DNA of 39,755 nucleotides from Rhodococcus sp. (in: high G+C Gram-positive bacteria). GTDB taxonomy: Bacteria > Actinomycetota > Actinomycetes > Mycobacteriales > Mycobacteriaceae. Shown here piece after piece: positions 31,969-39,755 of this stretch. The notes below the pieces were generated by a model that ran no database searches, was not told the DNA's origin, and saw nothing but the letters and a program-made list of their open reading frames with translations. Numbering within the stretch: position 1 is the stretch's first letter; each line of letters opens with the position of its first letter. The stretch lies in the NCBI GenBank assembly GCA_004211695.1, contig SEEV01000022.1, positions 1-39,755 of the forward strand. Reading direction: 5' to 3'. The position numbers were made by a program, and so were the translations under genes.

Positions 31969-32925
31969 GTGACTACCGCCCTCCGCTCCCGTCCCCGTGC
32001 TCTCGTCGGCCCCTCCTTCAGCATCGCGTCCGTGGATCCGCGACTGCTGGTTCTCGCGGGTGCGGTGGCGACGTCGCTGACCGGAAGTCTCATCAAACTG
32101 TCCGGGGTGGAGCCGGCCACGTCGACGTTCTTCCGCTGTGCGCTGGCATTGCCCATCCTCGGGTTCCTGGCGCTGCAGGAGTTTCGGCGTTTCGGCGGGA
32201 TTCCGCGCCGGGTGGTGGCGGCGCAGGTGTTCGGCGGCATGATGCTCGGTGTCGACTTCGCGCTCTGGGCGCGGTCGATCCACCTGATCGGCGCCGGCAT
32301 CTCGACGGTGGTCGTCAACGTCCAGGTGATCGTCGTGCCACTGCTCGCGTGGATCTTCTTCCGCGCGCGGGTGCCGGTCCGGTTCGTCGTGGCGGTTCCG
32401 TTCCTGTTCGCCGGTGTGGCCCTCGCGGGCGGAATCCTCGGCGGCACAGGCGACGGAGACCAGTTGTTCCTCGGGACGGCGCTGTCGCTGGCGGCGGGGG
32501 TGGCGTACGGGATCTACATCTTCGTCATCGGCCGCGCCGGATCCGCGCACCGGGCGTCGTCGCAGGTGTTCGTGTCGACGGTTGCCGCCGGGGTCGTCGG
32601 GACCGCGGTGGGATCACTGTGGGGAACGGTGGATCTCACCCCGGGATGGCCCGCGGTGGGCTGGTTGGCGGCGCTGTCGCTGAGCAGTCAAGTTCTCGGC
32701 TGGGTCCTTATCGGATTCGCCCTGCCGAGGCTCGCCGCCGAGGTGGGCGCCACGTTGCTGCTGCTCCAGCCGGTGCTGGCGATGCTGGTCTCCATCGTGA
32801 TCGTCCACGAGCGTCCGAGCCCCGGGCAGTTCGCGGGCTGCGCGGTGGTGGTCGGTGCGGTGTGGATGGTGACCCACGTGAGGCCGGCCGCCCGACGCCC
32901 GGTGACCGCCCGCCTCGCCGAATGA
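31969..32925 (+). CDS. EamA/DMT family transporter
   Basis: 318 residues, about ten membrane helices in two EamA repeats, with conserved features SLIKLSGVEPATSTFFR in helix 1-2 and EVGATLLLLQPVLAML in the second repeat. DMT proteins of this kind export amino acids or metabolites. The GTG at 31969, 11 bp from GGAG, is preferred to GTG at 31945, which would use sequence upstream of that site. It is divergent from LysR and ends 19 bp from the convergent GGDEF gene. Substrate not evident. Confidence 0.88.
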   Translation: MTTALRSRPRALVGPSFSIASVDPRLLVLAGAVATSLTGSLIKLSGVEPATSTFFRCALALPILGFLALQEFRRFGGIPRRVVAAQVFGGMMLGVDFALWARSIHLIGAGISTVVVNVQVIVVPLLAWIFFRARVPVRFVVAVPFLFAGVALAGGILGGTGDGDQLFLGTALSLAAGVAYGIYIFVIGRAGSAHRASSQVFVSTVAAGVVGTAVGSLWGTVDLTPGWPAVGWLAALSLSSQVLGWVLIGFALPRLAAEVGATLLLLQPVLAMLVSIVIVHERPSPGQFAGCAVVVGAVWMVTHVRPAARRPVTARLAE

Positions 32926-32944
32926 TCGACGAGGCGTGGTCGGC

Positions 32945-34000
32945 TCAGACGTTCCATCCCGTCCGCAGCCACGGGTCGTCGGCCGGCGGTTCGGGGGGGC
33001 GCTGTCTCTGCTTGGCCGCGTACAGCGCACGGTCGGCGTGGCGATAGAGCGTGGTGAGTGGGTCGGGTTCGCCAGTGCACGACGCGGCGCCGAAGCTGAA
33101 CGGGGTAGGGCTCCGCCGGGCGAGTCGATCGATCGCCGCGGGTAATTCGTCGTGGTGCTCTCCGACCACGCAGCAGACGAATTCGTCGCCGCCGACCCGG
33201 GCGAGAAGGGCGCCGCGGGGCATGCTCGCGGAGAGGTAGTTCGCCAGGTCGACGAGAACGGCGTCACCTGCGGCATGACCGTAGTGATCGTTCGTCGACT
33301 TGAACTGGTCGACGTCGATGAGCGCCAACGCCACGGAGACCTGCCCCGTTCCGGCGCTTTCGAGTGCGTGCCGGAACGCGAGCTCGAACCCGGCGCGATT
33401 GAGCAGGGCCGTCAGCGCGTCGGTACTGGCCGACTCGATCAGGGTCCGGGTCAGGGATCCGAACATCTCGGCCGCGCCGAGCACGCACGCGACGCCCACG
33501 ACGAGAACTGCGGCCTTCACCGTCACCGTGTTCACGTCGACCGGCACCAGCGTGAGGGCGGAGGGAGCGACGGCGACCGCGACCACCATCAAGGCGGTGA
33601 GACAGCCGACGAGGAGTCTCGACTGCAGTTTCGGGTAGAACACGACGAAGTACATCGCCAGGAACATCGCCGCGATCGCGCAGAGCAGTTGGGCGACGGC
33701 GAGCACGAGACCGGACATCACGATCGGTGTGGCGAGGAGCGTAGCCGCCGTGCAGACCCGATAGGCCCGCCGACTCGGTCTGCGCCCGCCCCGGTACACG
33801 ACCACGAGTGCGAACAGTCCGAGAAGGACACCGGCGGTGCGCGCCGCAACGGTCTCCGGCCGGATCGCCAACCCGACCATCGGAGGGAGGACGAACCCCG
33901 CCACGTGCAGCGCCGTAGTGATCCACAGGTAGCGGCGCAGGATGCGCGGCTGATAGTCCTGAAGGACCGTGTCGACGGACGAAGCAGCGAGGGGCCTCAC
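32945..34000 (-). CDS. Membrane-bound GGDEF diguanylate cyclase
   Basis: 351 residues. Six hydrophobic helices occupy residues 25-190; the GGDEF domain follows from about 195 with TDALTALLNRAGFELAF, IDVDQFKSTNDHYGHAAGD and the active-site loop ARVGGDEFVCCV. The R-x-x-D product-inhibition site is absent (ASMPRGALLAR precedes the loop). The protein should make cyclic di-GMP from two GTP at the membrane; the helices may be a sensor. GTG at 34000 is the best start seen but lacks a clear ribosome site. It is monocistronic, with nothing recognisable in the 77 bp upstream. Confidence 0.85.
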   Translation of the reverse strand: MRPLAASSVDTVLQDYQPRILRRYLWITTALHVAGFVLPPMVGLAIRPETVAARTAGVLLGLFALVVVYRGGRRPSRRAYRVCTAATLLATPIVMSGLVLAVAQLLCAIAAMFLAMYFVVFYPKLQSRLLVGCLTALMVVAVAVAPSALTLVPVDVNTVTVKAAVLVVGVACVLGAAEMFGSLTRTLIESASTDALTALLNRAGFELAFRHALESAGTGQVSVALALIDVDQFKSTNDHYGHAAGDAVLVDLANYLSASMPRGALLARVGGDEFVCCVVGEHHDELPAAIDRLARRSPTPFSFGAASCTGEPDPLTTLYRHADRALYAAKQRQRPPEPPADDPWLRTGWNV

Positions 34001-34077
34001 CCTGGTAATTATCCAGCAGCGGCGGCCGGAAGGGCGGGTCTCACGACAACCGCCTCCGACCGCACCGCTCCGACCCG

Positions 34078-34974
34078 TCAGCTGGGCGTGGACGCCGGGG
34101 TCGCGAGGGCGTCGTCGTGCCACGGCGGTGTCTGGAAGGTCGCTCCGTACATCGGGAGTTGAATCTGTGCGCCGTACCGCGCGAGCTGATCCCACGGACG
34201 GTTGAGGCCGAAGGTGCCGTAGGTGCGGACCCGGGTCACGGCGTCGAGGTCGAGGGTGTCGACGAGGACTTCTTCGCCCGAGCCGGCCTGCTGGCGGATG
34301 GTGCCCTCGGGGTCGACGACGACGCTCGCGCCGACGCCGGCCGGGTCGGCGCCGTTGACGTTGACGACGTACACCTGGTTGGTCCACGCGTTGGCCCGGG
34401 AGCAGACGAGTTCCATCTCGCGGTCGCGGGTGGTGGTCAGGGTCGGTTGGATGATCACCTCCGCGCCGAGCCAGGCCAGTTGGCGCGCGGTCTCGGGGAA
34501 GGAACCGTCGTAACAGATGGCCAGACCGATGCGGCCGGTGCCGGGGATGTCGAAGACGACGAACTCGCTGCCCGGGGCGGTCTGCTCGTACGGCTGCCAG
34601 GGGAAGACCTTGCGGTACCGGGCGACGACCTCGCCGAGAGGTGACACGGCGATCGCGGTGTTGTAGATCTTTCCGTCGTCACCGCGCTCGTAGAGGCTAC
34701 CCGGGACCAGCCACAGACCGGTCTCCTCGGCGAGCGAACAGATCCGGTCGATGTGCGGTCCGGCGAGCGGCTGCGCCACCCCGTCCATCCAGTCGGCGCG
34801 GGCCTGCAGGAGGGGCGCCTCCGCGGCCAGCATCAGTTCGGGAACCACGACGAGTTCCACGTGGGGGAAGGTGTCGCGCACGGCGCGGACCTGGTCGGCG
34901 AATCGCTGCCAGGTGGCCTCCACGTCGAACGTGACCGGGGCGGTCTGGATGGCGGCGATGGTCAGTGTGCGCAT
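34078..34974 (-). CDS. Nitrilase-superfamily carbon-nitrogen hydrolase
   Basis: 298 residues. The Glu-Lys-Cys catalytic triad is in place: LVVVPELML, ARYRKVFPW and GLAICYDGSFPE. The family hydrolyses nitriles, amides or carbamoyl groups; the sequence around the Cys (CYDGSFPE) is nearest to amidase branches rather than true nitrilases. It starts 3 bp after the permease stop, so it was cotranscribed with an amino-acid or amine importer and would act on the imported compound. Substrate undetermined. The permease upstream is broken, so the gene may now be idle. Confidence 0.88.
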   Translation of the reverse strand: MRTLTIAAIQTAPVTFDVEATWQRFADQVRAVRDTFPHVELVVVPELMLAAEAPLLQARADWMDGVAQPLAGPHIDRICSLAEETGLWLVPGSLYERGDDGKIYNTAIAVSPLGEVVARYRKVFPWQPYEQTAPGSEFVVFDIPGTGRIGLAICYDGSFPETARQLAWLGAEVIIQPTLTTTRDREMELVCSRANAWTNQVYVVNVNGADPAGVGASVVVDPEGTIRQQAGSGEEVLVDTLDLDAVTRVRTYGTFGLNRPWDQLARYGAQIQLPMYGATFQTPPWHDDALATPASTPS

Positions 34975-34977
34975 GGT

Positions 34978-36178
34978 TCAGTCCTCTGTGACGGTCAGTT
35001 CGGTGACGGCGGTCCGGCCGTCGCGGAAAAAACGGCGGAAACGGGTGCGGACGAGCACCATCACCACGGCGCCGACGGCGATCGAGCCGACACCGAGCAG
35101 GAACACCCCGCCGATGCCGTGGAACGAGGTGGCCCCGTAGTCCGGGTCGAGCATGTCGTGGGCGCTGCGTGCGAACGCGGCGAGCATGATCGTTCCGCCC
35201 AGTGCGGGCAGGATGCCCCGGAGGAACAGGTCGCGCGGCGAGTCGGTCAGCCGGTGGCGGAAGTGCCATACGCAGGCGAGTCCGGTGACGCCGTAATAGA
35301 AGGCGATCAGCAGGCCGATCGAGAGGATGGCGTCGCCCAGGAAGTTGCCCGAGACGAGGGTGAGTACGGTGAGCAGCACGGCGGCGGTCGCACCGAAGAA
35401 CACGGTGCCGAACGCGGGGGTGCTGTATGTGGGGTGAATGCGGGTGAAGGCCCGGGGGAGAGCGCCGTGCGAACCCATGGACAGGGTGGCACGTGAGCTG
35501 CCGATGACACAGGTGAGCAGGGCCGAGATCGCGGAAACGCAGATGGCGAGTTCGACCACCTTCGACAGACCCGTGCCGAGCACCGGCGGCCCCAGCGTGG
35601 CCAGGATGTCGGCGGCGTTGTCGGCATTGCTCAGGCCCAGCCCCTCGGTGCCGGTGCCGGCGAAGCTGATCGCGGCGAATCCGGTGAAGAGGTACGTCCC
35701 CAGCAGGACGACGGTCGAGATCACCGCGGCCTGGCCGGGGATGCGGTCGCTGTCGCGGGTTTCCTCGTTGACGGTGATCAGCGCGTCCCAGCCCCAGTAG
35801 ATGAACAGGCACAGCAACACGGCCTCGGCGAACGGGCCGAAGCCACCGAACGCCAGCGGGTTGAGCCAGGACAGGCTCGGCGCGGGTGGTCCAGACGAAG
35901 GTGGTGCCGCAGTCCGGCATCTCGCGGTTCAGCTCACGAAAGGCGAACGCCGTCAGGAGGATCGGCACGAATCCGAGAAGGAGGGCGGCGGGCGCGAGGT
36001 TGCCGACGACCATCGTTACGAAACCGAGGGTGACCGCGATGCTGTAGGCCGGCGCGACCGAGGACAGGCCGAGTGCGACCGCGGCGAGCAGGCCGACGGA
36101 GCCGCCCCGGAGTCCCTTCCCGGTGGGCGTGGGTGGTGGGTCGAGGCTGGTCTCGGCGTCGGTGGGGTTGGTCGACAC
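34978..36178 (-). pseudogene. APC family amino acid permease with internal deletion
   Basis: The first 108 codons, from GTG at 36178 after AGGAG, read a normal APC start: LRGGSVGLLAAVALGLSSVA and TAFAFRELNREMPDCGTTFV. Around 35885 the frame changes, and the text resumes with LSWLNPLAFGGFGPF and FIYWGWDALITVNEETRDSD. In intact APC permeases about 100 residues (helices 3-5) lie between these two blocks, so roughly 300 bp plus a frame-breaking remainder are missing. The rest, to 34978, is intact. The gene is therefore inactive if the sequence is right. It is followed by the hydrolase and divergent from a broken tetR. Confidence 0.85.
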
Positions 36179-36307
36179 GGTGGCTCCTGAGTTCGGAAAC
36201 GGATTCGTTAAACAGAAATTTAAGAGAAGTGTGATCTACCTGTCAATAGCTGGGCAGGTATTGTTTAAATCTCCGTATAAGAACTAGGGCGAACAGGGGC
36301 GACGGCA

Positions 36308-36822
36308 GTGGCGCGGAAGAAGGATCAGGGGGCCAGCAGGCCGGCGTCACCCCGGCCGCGGTGCTGTACTACGGCGACCTGGATGCCCTGATCTACGACA
36401 CGTATCAGCGGGCCATCGAGCGATTCAGTCAGGAGCGCGAGCGCGTCGCCGAACAGTTCCCCGACGCGCGCGACCGCCTGCGCGCCTGCATCGACCACGG
36501 CGTCGCCAGCGGTCCGGACGACGAACTGGTCCGACTCCTGTTCGAGTGCTGGCCGAGAACTCTCCGCGACGCCAAGGCGGCGGCCCTGGACAGTTCCCTG
36601 ACCGAACGTCAAATCGCCGTCTACTCCGGCATTCTCGTCATCGGACAGACGCAGGGCCACTTCACGCTCACCGACCCGCCGCGCCTGCTCGCCGCCAACT
36701 TCGTGGCCATGGAGGACGGCTACCAGATGGAGGTGCTGGCCGGACGCCGCAGTCGCGCCGAGGTGATCACCAGCCTGCACTCCTATGCTCGCGCGGCCAC
36801 GGGTCACGACCTGAGCGGCTAG
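36308..36822 (+). pseudogene. TetR family regulator with deleted HTH
   Basis: A GTG at 36308 begins VARKKDQG, the usual lead of a TetR protein, but the next bases jump, in another frame, to QAGVTPAAVLYY, which is the end of the recognition helix. Some 25-30 residues of the DNA-binding domain are lost. The ligand domain that follows (GDLDALIYDTYQRAIERFSQ to the end) is intact to 36822. It is divergent from the broken permease, which it presumably once controlled. Confidence 0.75.
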
Positions 36823-36854
36823 GTCGAGTACGGGAAACTGGGAGTAACAGATAG

Positions 36855-36992
36855 GTCGGGCCCGCGCTCGACGACCTGTCCGAACTGCTCGACGCGGAGA
36901 AGATCGCGCAGGCACTGCCCGCGGTCGAGCGATTGGGCAGGCTCGCGGACCTATTACCCGGAGGCGGTCGGCGCTACGCTGCAGGCCGGTGA
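36855..36992 (+). pseudogene. Coding-like remnant, C-terminal end of an unknown gene
   Basis: Between an in-frame TAG (36852-36854) and a TGA (36990-36992) the frame reads ALDDLSELLDAEKIAQALPA then VERLGRLADLLPGG, a regular amphipathic helix pattern, but it has no start codon. It looks like a stranded C terminus. Its end overlaps the hypothetical gene on the other strand. Confidence 0.35.
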
Positions 36993-37337
36993 CGAGGGTT
37001 CGGCGTCCGGGTCGTCCCCGATCCCGGCGATCGGCAGGGCGGCCAGTGCGCGGTCGAAGGCGTCGACGAGCCATTCCCCGGTCACCTCGACCAACAGGGT
37101 GTCCTCGCCTCCCGGCTGCCTCTGAACGAAACGCACGGTCCACGGGTGCTGCGCGTCCGGATCCGAACTGAGGTCCCCCGGCGCATTGGTGGCGAGCAGA
37201 TGGACGCTGTGTTCGAAATCGACCCTGACCGCGTATCCGGAGCCGGTGTTGACGACGGTTGCCGGTCGGTGGGCTGCCAGCGCGAGCGTCATCAGGGCAT
37301 CGGCGTAACGGGTGGTGTGCTGCACGGTGAGTGGCAT
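36954..37337 (-). CDS. Hypothetical protein
   Basis: 127 residues. No family recognised. The sequence has a compact alpha/beta look, with a helix TRYADALMTLALAAH followed by strands (ATVVNTGSGYAVRVDFEHSV, PWTVRFVQR, DTLLVEVTG) and a final helix LVDAFDRALAAL. ATG at 37337 has an AAGGTGATC site. It is probably a soluble cytoplasmic protein. The 331 bp upstream contain no gene. Confidence 0.65.
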   Translation of the reverse strand: MPLTVQHTTRYADALMTLALAAHRPATVVNTGSGYAVRVDFEHSVHLLATNAPGDLSSDPDAQHPWTVRFVQRQPGGEDTLLVEVTGEWLVDAFDRALAALPIAGIGDDPDAEPSSPACSVAPTASG

Positions 37338-37668
37338 GAACGATCACCTTTCGACTGTTGTGACCGTCGCGCTGCCCGCTGTGTTCGTCCTGCAGGCACC
37401 CCGGAGATCGTTGGTCCGGAAGACAGACTTCCGGCAGATCACGAGAAGATCGAAGTGGAAGGGGCGTCCTCGCGCACTGTGCGCGAGTGCTACGCCAGAA
37501 CGGAGCACGGACGTCGGACGACCCGTGAACTCGGTAGCTGTGTACTCAACTACGACTAACCGTACGGGGCGGGACCGACATACGCGACACGGGGTCGTGC
37601 ATCCGACAGCACGATGGCCCCATGACCTGGAGTCTTGGGACCACCGTGCGGTGCCGTGCAGGTGGGGC
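37338..37668. other. 331-bp intergenic region
   Basis: No convincing gene in either strand. It should hold the promoter of the hypothetical gene ending at 36954 and the 3' end of the Old Yellow Enzyme transcript. TCGTGC (37595-37600) and GCACGA (37609-37614) form a short hairpin that might be a terminator for the latter. Confidence 0.5.
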
Positions 37669-38742
37669 TCAGTGCTGCAGCACCGGGTAATCGGTGTAAC
37701 CCTTCGCGCCCTCCGAGTAGAAGGTCAGCGGATCGGGGGTGTTCAGCGGCAGGTCTTCCTGCCAGCGCCGCACCAGGTCGGGGTTGGCGATCGCTGGACG
37801 TCCGACGACCACGGCGTCGGCATGACCGTCGTCGAGGAGGGCCAGCGCCTCGTCCCGGCTGGTGACGACCGAGAAACCGCTGTTGACCAGCACGGGACCG
37901 CCGAATCGCGCCCGCAGGTCCTGAACGAGGGACCCGGCCGGGTCCTGGTGCAGAATGCTCAGGTAGGCGGGCGTCAGCGGCGCGATGGCATCGACCAGTG
38001 CGCCGTAGGTTGCCCGAACGTCGTCGGCATCCAGCTCCAGAGCGTCCTGGATGTTGTGTTCCGGCGAAATGCGGACACCCACACGGCCGGCGCCGATCGC
38101 GTCCGCGACGGCCTCGACCACCTCGATCACGAAACGCGCCCGGTTCGCGGGGGAGCCGCCGTACGCGTCCTCCCGCTGGTTCGACGCCGGTGAGAGGAAC
38201 TCGTGCAGCAGGTAGCCGTTGGCGGCGTGGATTTCGACCCCGTCCAACCCCGCCGCCACCGCATTCCTCGACGCCTGGACGAACTCCTCGATCACGGCGG
38301 GGAGCTCTTCGGTGCTCAGCGCGCGGGGGACCGGGTACGGCTCCTTGCCGTCGTAGGTGCGGGTCTCGCCCTCGATGGCGATGGCGCTGGGTCCGACGAC
38401 CTCGTGTCCGCCGGTGGTTCCCGCGTGGGTGACGCGACCCGCGTGCATGACCTGGGCGACGATCCGACCGCCGGCCTCGTGCACCGCGTCGGCGACGTTC
38501 TTCCACCCGGCGACCTGCTCGGGTGTCACCAGCCCCGGCTGGCCGGGAAAGCCCTGGCCGGCGTGGCTGGGGTAGGTGCCTTCGCCGACGATCAGACCGA
38601 GGGAGGAGCGCTGCCGGTAGTGCTCCACCACCAGCGGTCCCGGCACGCCGTCGCGCCCGGAACGGACGCGGGTCAGGGGTGCCATCACCACACGGTTGGG
38701 CAGTTCCAGTTCGCCGAGGGTCAACGGGGAGAAGAGATTCAC
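37669..38742 (-). CDS. Old Yellow Enzyme family ene-reductase (NADH:flavin oxidoreductase)
   Basis: 357 residues, a full OYE TIM barrel. It begins LFSPLTLGELELPNRVVMAP, then QVMHAGR, the substrate/FMN region GVEIHAANGYLLHEFLSP with NQREDAYGGS, and VVVGRPAIANPDLVRR near the end. Such FMN enzymes reduce activated C=C bonds or nitro groups, as NemA does. GTG at 38742 follows AAAGGAC at a somewhat long distance. It stands alone; the upstream 155 bp contain no recognised operator. Confidence 0.92.
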   Translation of the reverse strand: MNLFSPLTLGELELPNRVVMAPLTRVRSGRDGVPGPLVVEHYRQRSSLGLIVGEGTYPSHAGQGFPGQPGLVTPEQVAGWKNVADAVHEAGGRIVAQVMHAGRVTHAGTTGGHEVVGPSAIAIEGETRTYDGKEPYPVPRALSTEELPAVIEEFVQASRNAVAAGLDGVEIHAANGYLLHEFLSPASNQREDAYGGSPANRARFVIEVVEAVADAIGAGRVGVRISPEHNIQDALELDADDVRATYGALVDAIAPLTPAYLSILHQDPAGSLVQDLRARFGGPVLVNSGFSVVTSRDEALALLDDGHADAVVVGRPAIANPDLVRRWQEDLPLNTPDPLTFYSEGAKGYTDYPVLQH

Positions 38743-38897
38743 AGATATATGTCCTTTGTGCGTCGTTCGGCTGCACCGTCCTCCGTGCGGCCGTGCAGTA
38801 TCGGGTCCATGGGGGGAACGGGCACACGGTCCCGCCTATTCCGAGCTGAGACGGCCGTCACCCTGAAGATGTTGCATGTCAAGGGGAGTCGGTCGCG

Positions 38898-39053
38898 TTA
38901 CCCGAGATCGCTCGCCAGGACACGGCTCTGCTCGAGCGTTTCGAGGATCAGCGAACTTTCCAGCCGGTCGACGTGCTCGAGCCACTCCGCTTCGAGCATC
39001 AACTCACGCCCCATCGTGATCGGGCTCCCCTGGTTCCTGGGCAGCACGCTCAC
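38898..39053 (-). CDS. Possible small hypothetical protein
   Basis: 51 residues from GTG at 39053, 6 bp after CAGGG. The reading VLPRNQGSPITMGRELMLEA then EWLEHVDRLESSLILETLEQ is a plausible acidic helical protein. It starts 20 bp after the stop of the preceding hypothetical gene, so it would be in one operon with it. No family recognised; the start is uncertain. Confidence 0.4.
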   Translation of the reverse strand: MSVLPRNQGSPITMGRELMLEAEWLEHVDRLESSLILETLEQSRVLASDLG

Positions 39054-39073
39054 TTGCAACCCTGACCGCTCGA

Positions 39074-39625
39074 CTACAGGCTGTGACCGCGCTCGAGGAG
39101 TGCGTCGAGCCAGAGCAACCCTTCGACGAGAGATTGCATGCGGCTCAGCGCGGTGTCGGCCGGTGCCGGTGGTGGGGGAGCGGATCCCGTCCGGTGCCTG
39201 CTCTGCAGGTGCCGGACGACGGCGGTGAACAACCACTCGGCGGGTTCGGGCAACTCCTCGTCGAGTGTGTCTCCGTCGTGCACGAGGGGGACGACGTTGA
39301 CGAAGCTGTCAACGGCGTCGTTGACGCTGGCCGTCGGATCCGCGATGAGGTCGGCGATGGTCGTGACCATCCACGTCACGACCGAGGTGAACGGCGATCT
39401 GTCGGTGACGTCGCACGCGATCTGCGAGATCGCAGGGGCGAGCGCGTGGAAGTCCCGTTCGCCCACCAAGGTCAAGAGGTGGCCACCCAGTCGAGCGGCA
39501 CCGTCAGGCCCATCGATCACCATTCCCACGGCAGGTATTCGGCGCCGGCACGGTTGCGGATGGGCGGGGCGAAGAGGCTGTGCCTCGAGGTAAATCCACA
39601 CCAGTGCATGGCCGTAATCAAGCAT
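39074..39625 (-). CDS. Hypothetical protein
   Basis: Up to 183 residues. The conserved-looking part runs from MVIDGPDGAARLGGHLLTLV near residue 35 through helices such as TSVVTWMVTTIADLIADPTA and PAEWLFTAVVRHLQSRH to LVEGLLWLDALLERG. The first 34 residues are basic and may not be translated; an ATG at 39523 or a nearby GTG is an alternative start. No family recognised. It may be cotranscribed with the small gene ending at 38898. Confidence 0.5.
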   Translation of the reverse strand: MLDYGHALVWIYLEAQPLRPAHPQPCRRRIPAVGMVIDGPDGAARLGGHLLTLVGERDFHALAPAISQIACDVTDRSPFTSVVTWMVTTIADLIADPTASVNDAVDSFVNVVPLVHDGDTLDEELPEPAEWLFTAVVRHLQSRHRTGSAPPPPAPADTALSRMQSLVEGLLWLDALLERGHSL

Positions 39626-39677
39626 TGACTCGAATGTTTGTACTGCTTATCTGCTTAAGTGGACCTATGCTGGTCAA

Positions 39678-39755
39678 GTGGATTTCGCAGCTGAGGGCCC
39701 GGTGGGTGGCGTGGACTACCCGCGTACGTATCAGGAGTTTCGGGAATGGTTTCCC
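39678..39755 (+). mobile_element. IS1595/ISXO2-type transposase, first 26 codons (cut by window edge)
   Basis: The reading GGVDYPRTYQEFREWFP matches the opening of IS1595-family transposases, in which a zinc-ribbon domain follows (beyond the window). GTG at 39678 is the likely start. The left end of the element should lie in the AT-richer stretch 39626-39677; its terminal repeat cannot be fixed without the right end. Confidence 0.7.

Noticed and set aside
37312..38193. Plus-strand frame of 293 codons across the 37338-37668 gap
   Set aside because: Most of it is antisense to the Old Yellow Enzyme, and the part in the gap (rich in Arg, Thr and Ser) shows no family.
38898..39236. 112-residue form of the small minus-strand protein
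   Set aside because: Its first half is antisense-frame text inside the upstream hypothetical gene; only the last 51 codons look coding.
1..39755. tRNA, rRNA, CRISPR array or riboswitch
   Set aside because: None recognised on reading; repeats found are operator-sized inverted repeats, not regularly spaced direct repeats. A dedicated covariance search was not possible.

Overview
The window is high-GC actinobacterial DNA, most like a large-genome soil Rhodococcus. The reasons are GC-saturated codons, frequent GTG/TTG starts, many ATGA-overlapping operons, two Rv1733c-like membrane proteins, ArsC proteins of the single-Cys low-molecular-weight-phosphatase fold typical of mycothiol users, and dense aromatic-catabolism genes. 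The genus is inferred from gene content, not from a marker gene. No rRNA, tRNA or CRISPR array was recognised.

Region A (1-2638) is a small putative MarR regulon: a yceI gene cut by the window edge, a marR-ahpD-like operon, and a divergent glyoxalase-fold/pirin operon. Near-identical 20-bp operator-like sites lie in front of yceI and between the divergent operons.

Region B (2601-15358) looks like a pathway for flavonol glycosides such as rutin or quercitrin. It holds a GH78 alpha-L-rhamnosidase (frameshifted here) with its MFS permease, a TetR regulator with a clear palindromic operator, an alpha/beta hydrolase overlapping a bicupin quercetinase-like dioxygenase, a GntR regulator, an aromatic-acid MFS transporter behind a perfect 16-bp palindrome, an FAH-family hydrolase, a group A flavoprotein hydroxylase and a DUF3500 protein of unknown function. 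The proposed order is: remove rhamnose, open the flavonol with loss of CO, hydrolyse the ester to protocatechuate and trihydroxybenzoate, hydroxylate and dismantle the phloroglucinol-type ring. The order and substrates are inferred.

Region C (15504-16412) has an Rv1733c-like membrane protein and a small unknown protein.

Region D (16404-28245) is a large arsenic-resistance locus. Left arm: an ArsO-like flavoprotein with a Cys-rich tail plus an MFS exporter, divergent from an ArsR-GNAT (ArsN-like) fusion, a DinB protein and a methyltransferase. Right arm: arsR-acr3-arsC-arsC-(arsC remnant)-arsD-arsA, then convergent arsI (C-As lyase type), a divergent third arsR and a 55-residue protein made of TCC repeats. 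Sites of the form TCGA-N6-TCGA occur at three of the ars promoters.

Region E (28333-39755) is ordinary accessory chromosome: an ECF sigma factor with a Cys/His tail, a secreted intradiol dioxygenase, a second Rv1733c-like protein, a LysR/EamA pair, a GGDEF membrane protein, a nitrilase-family hydrolase next to an amino-acid permease and a TetR gene that both carry internal deletions, an Old Yellow Enzyme, hypothetical genes, and the first codons of an IS1595-type transposase at the right edge.
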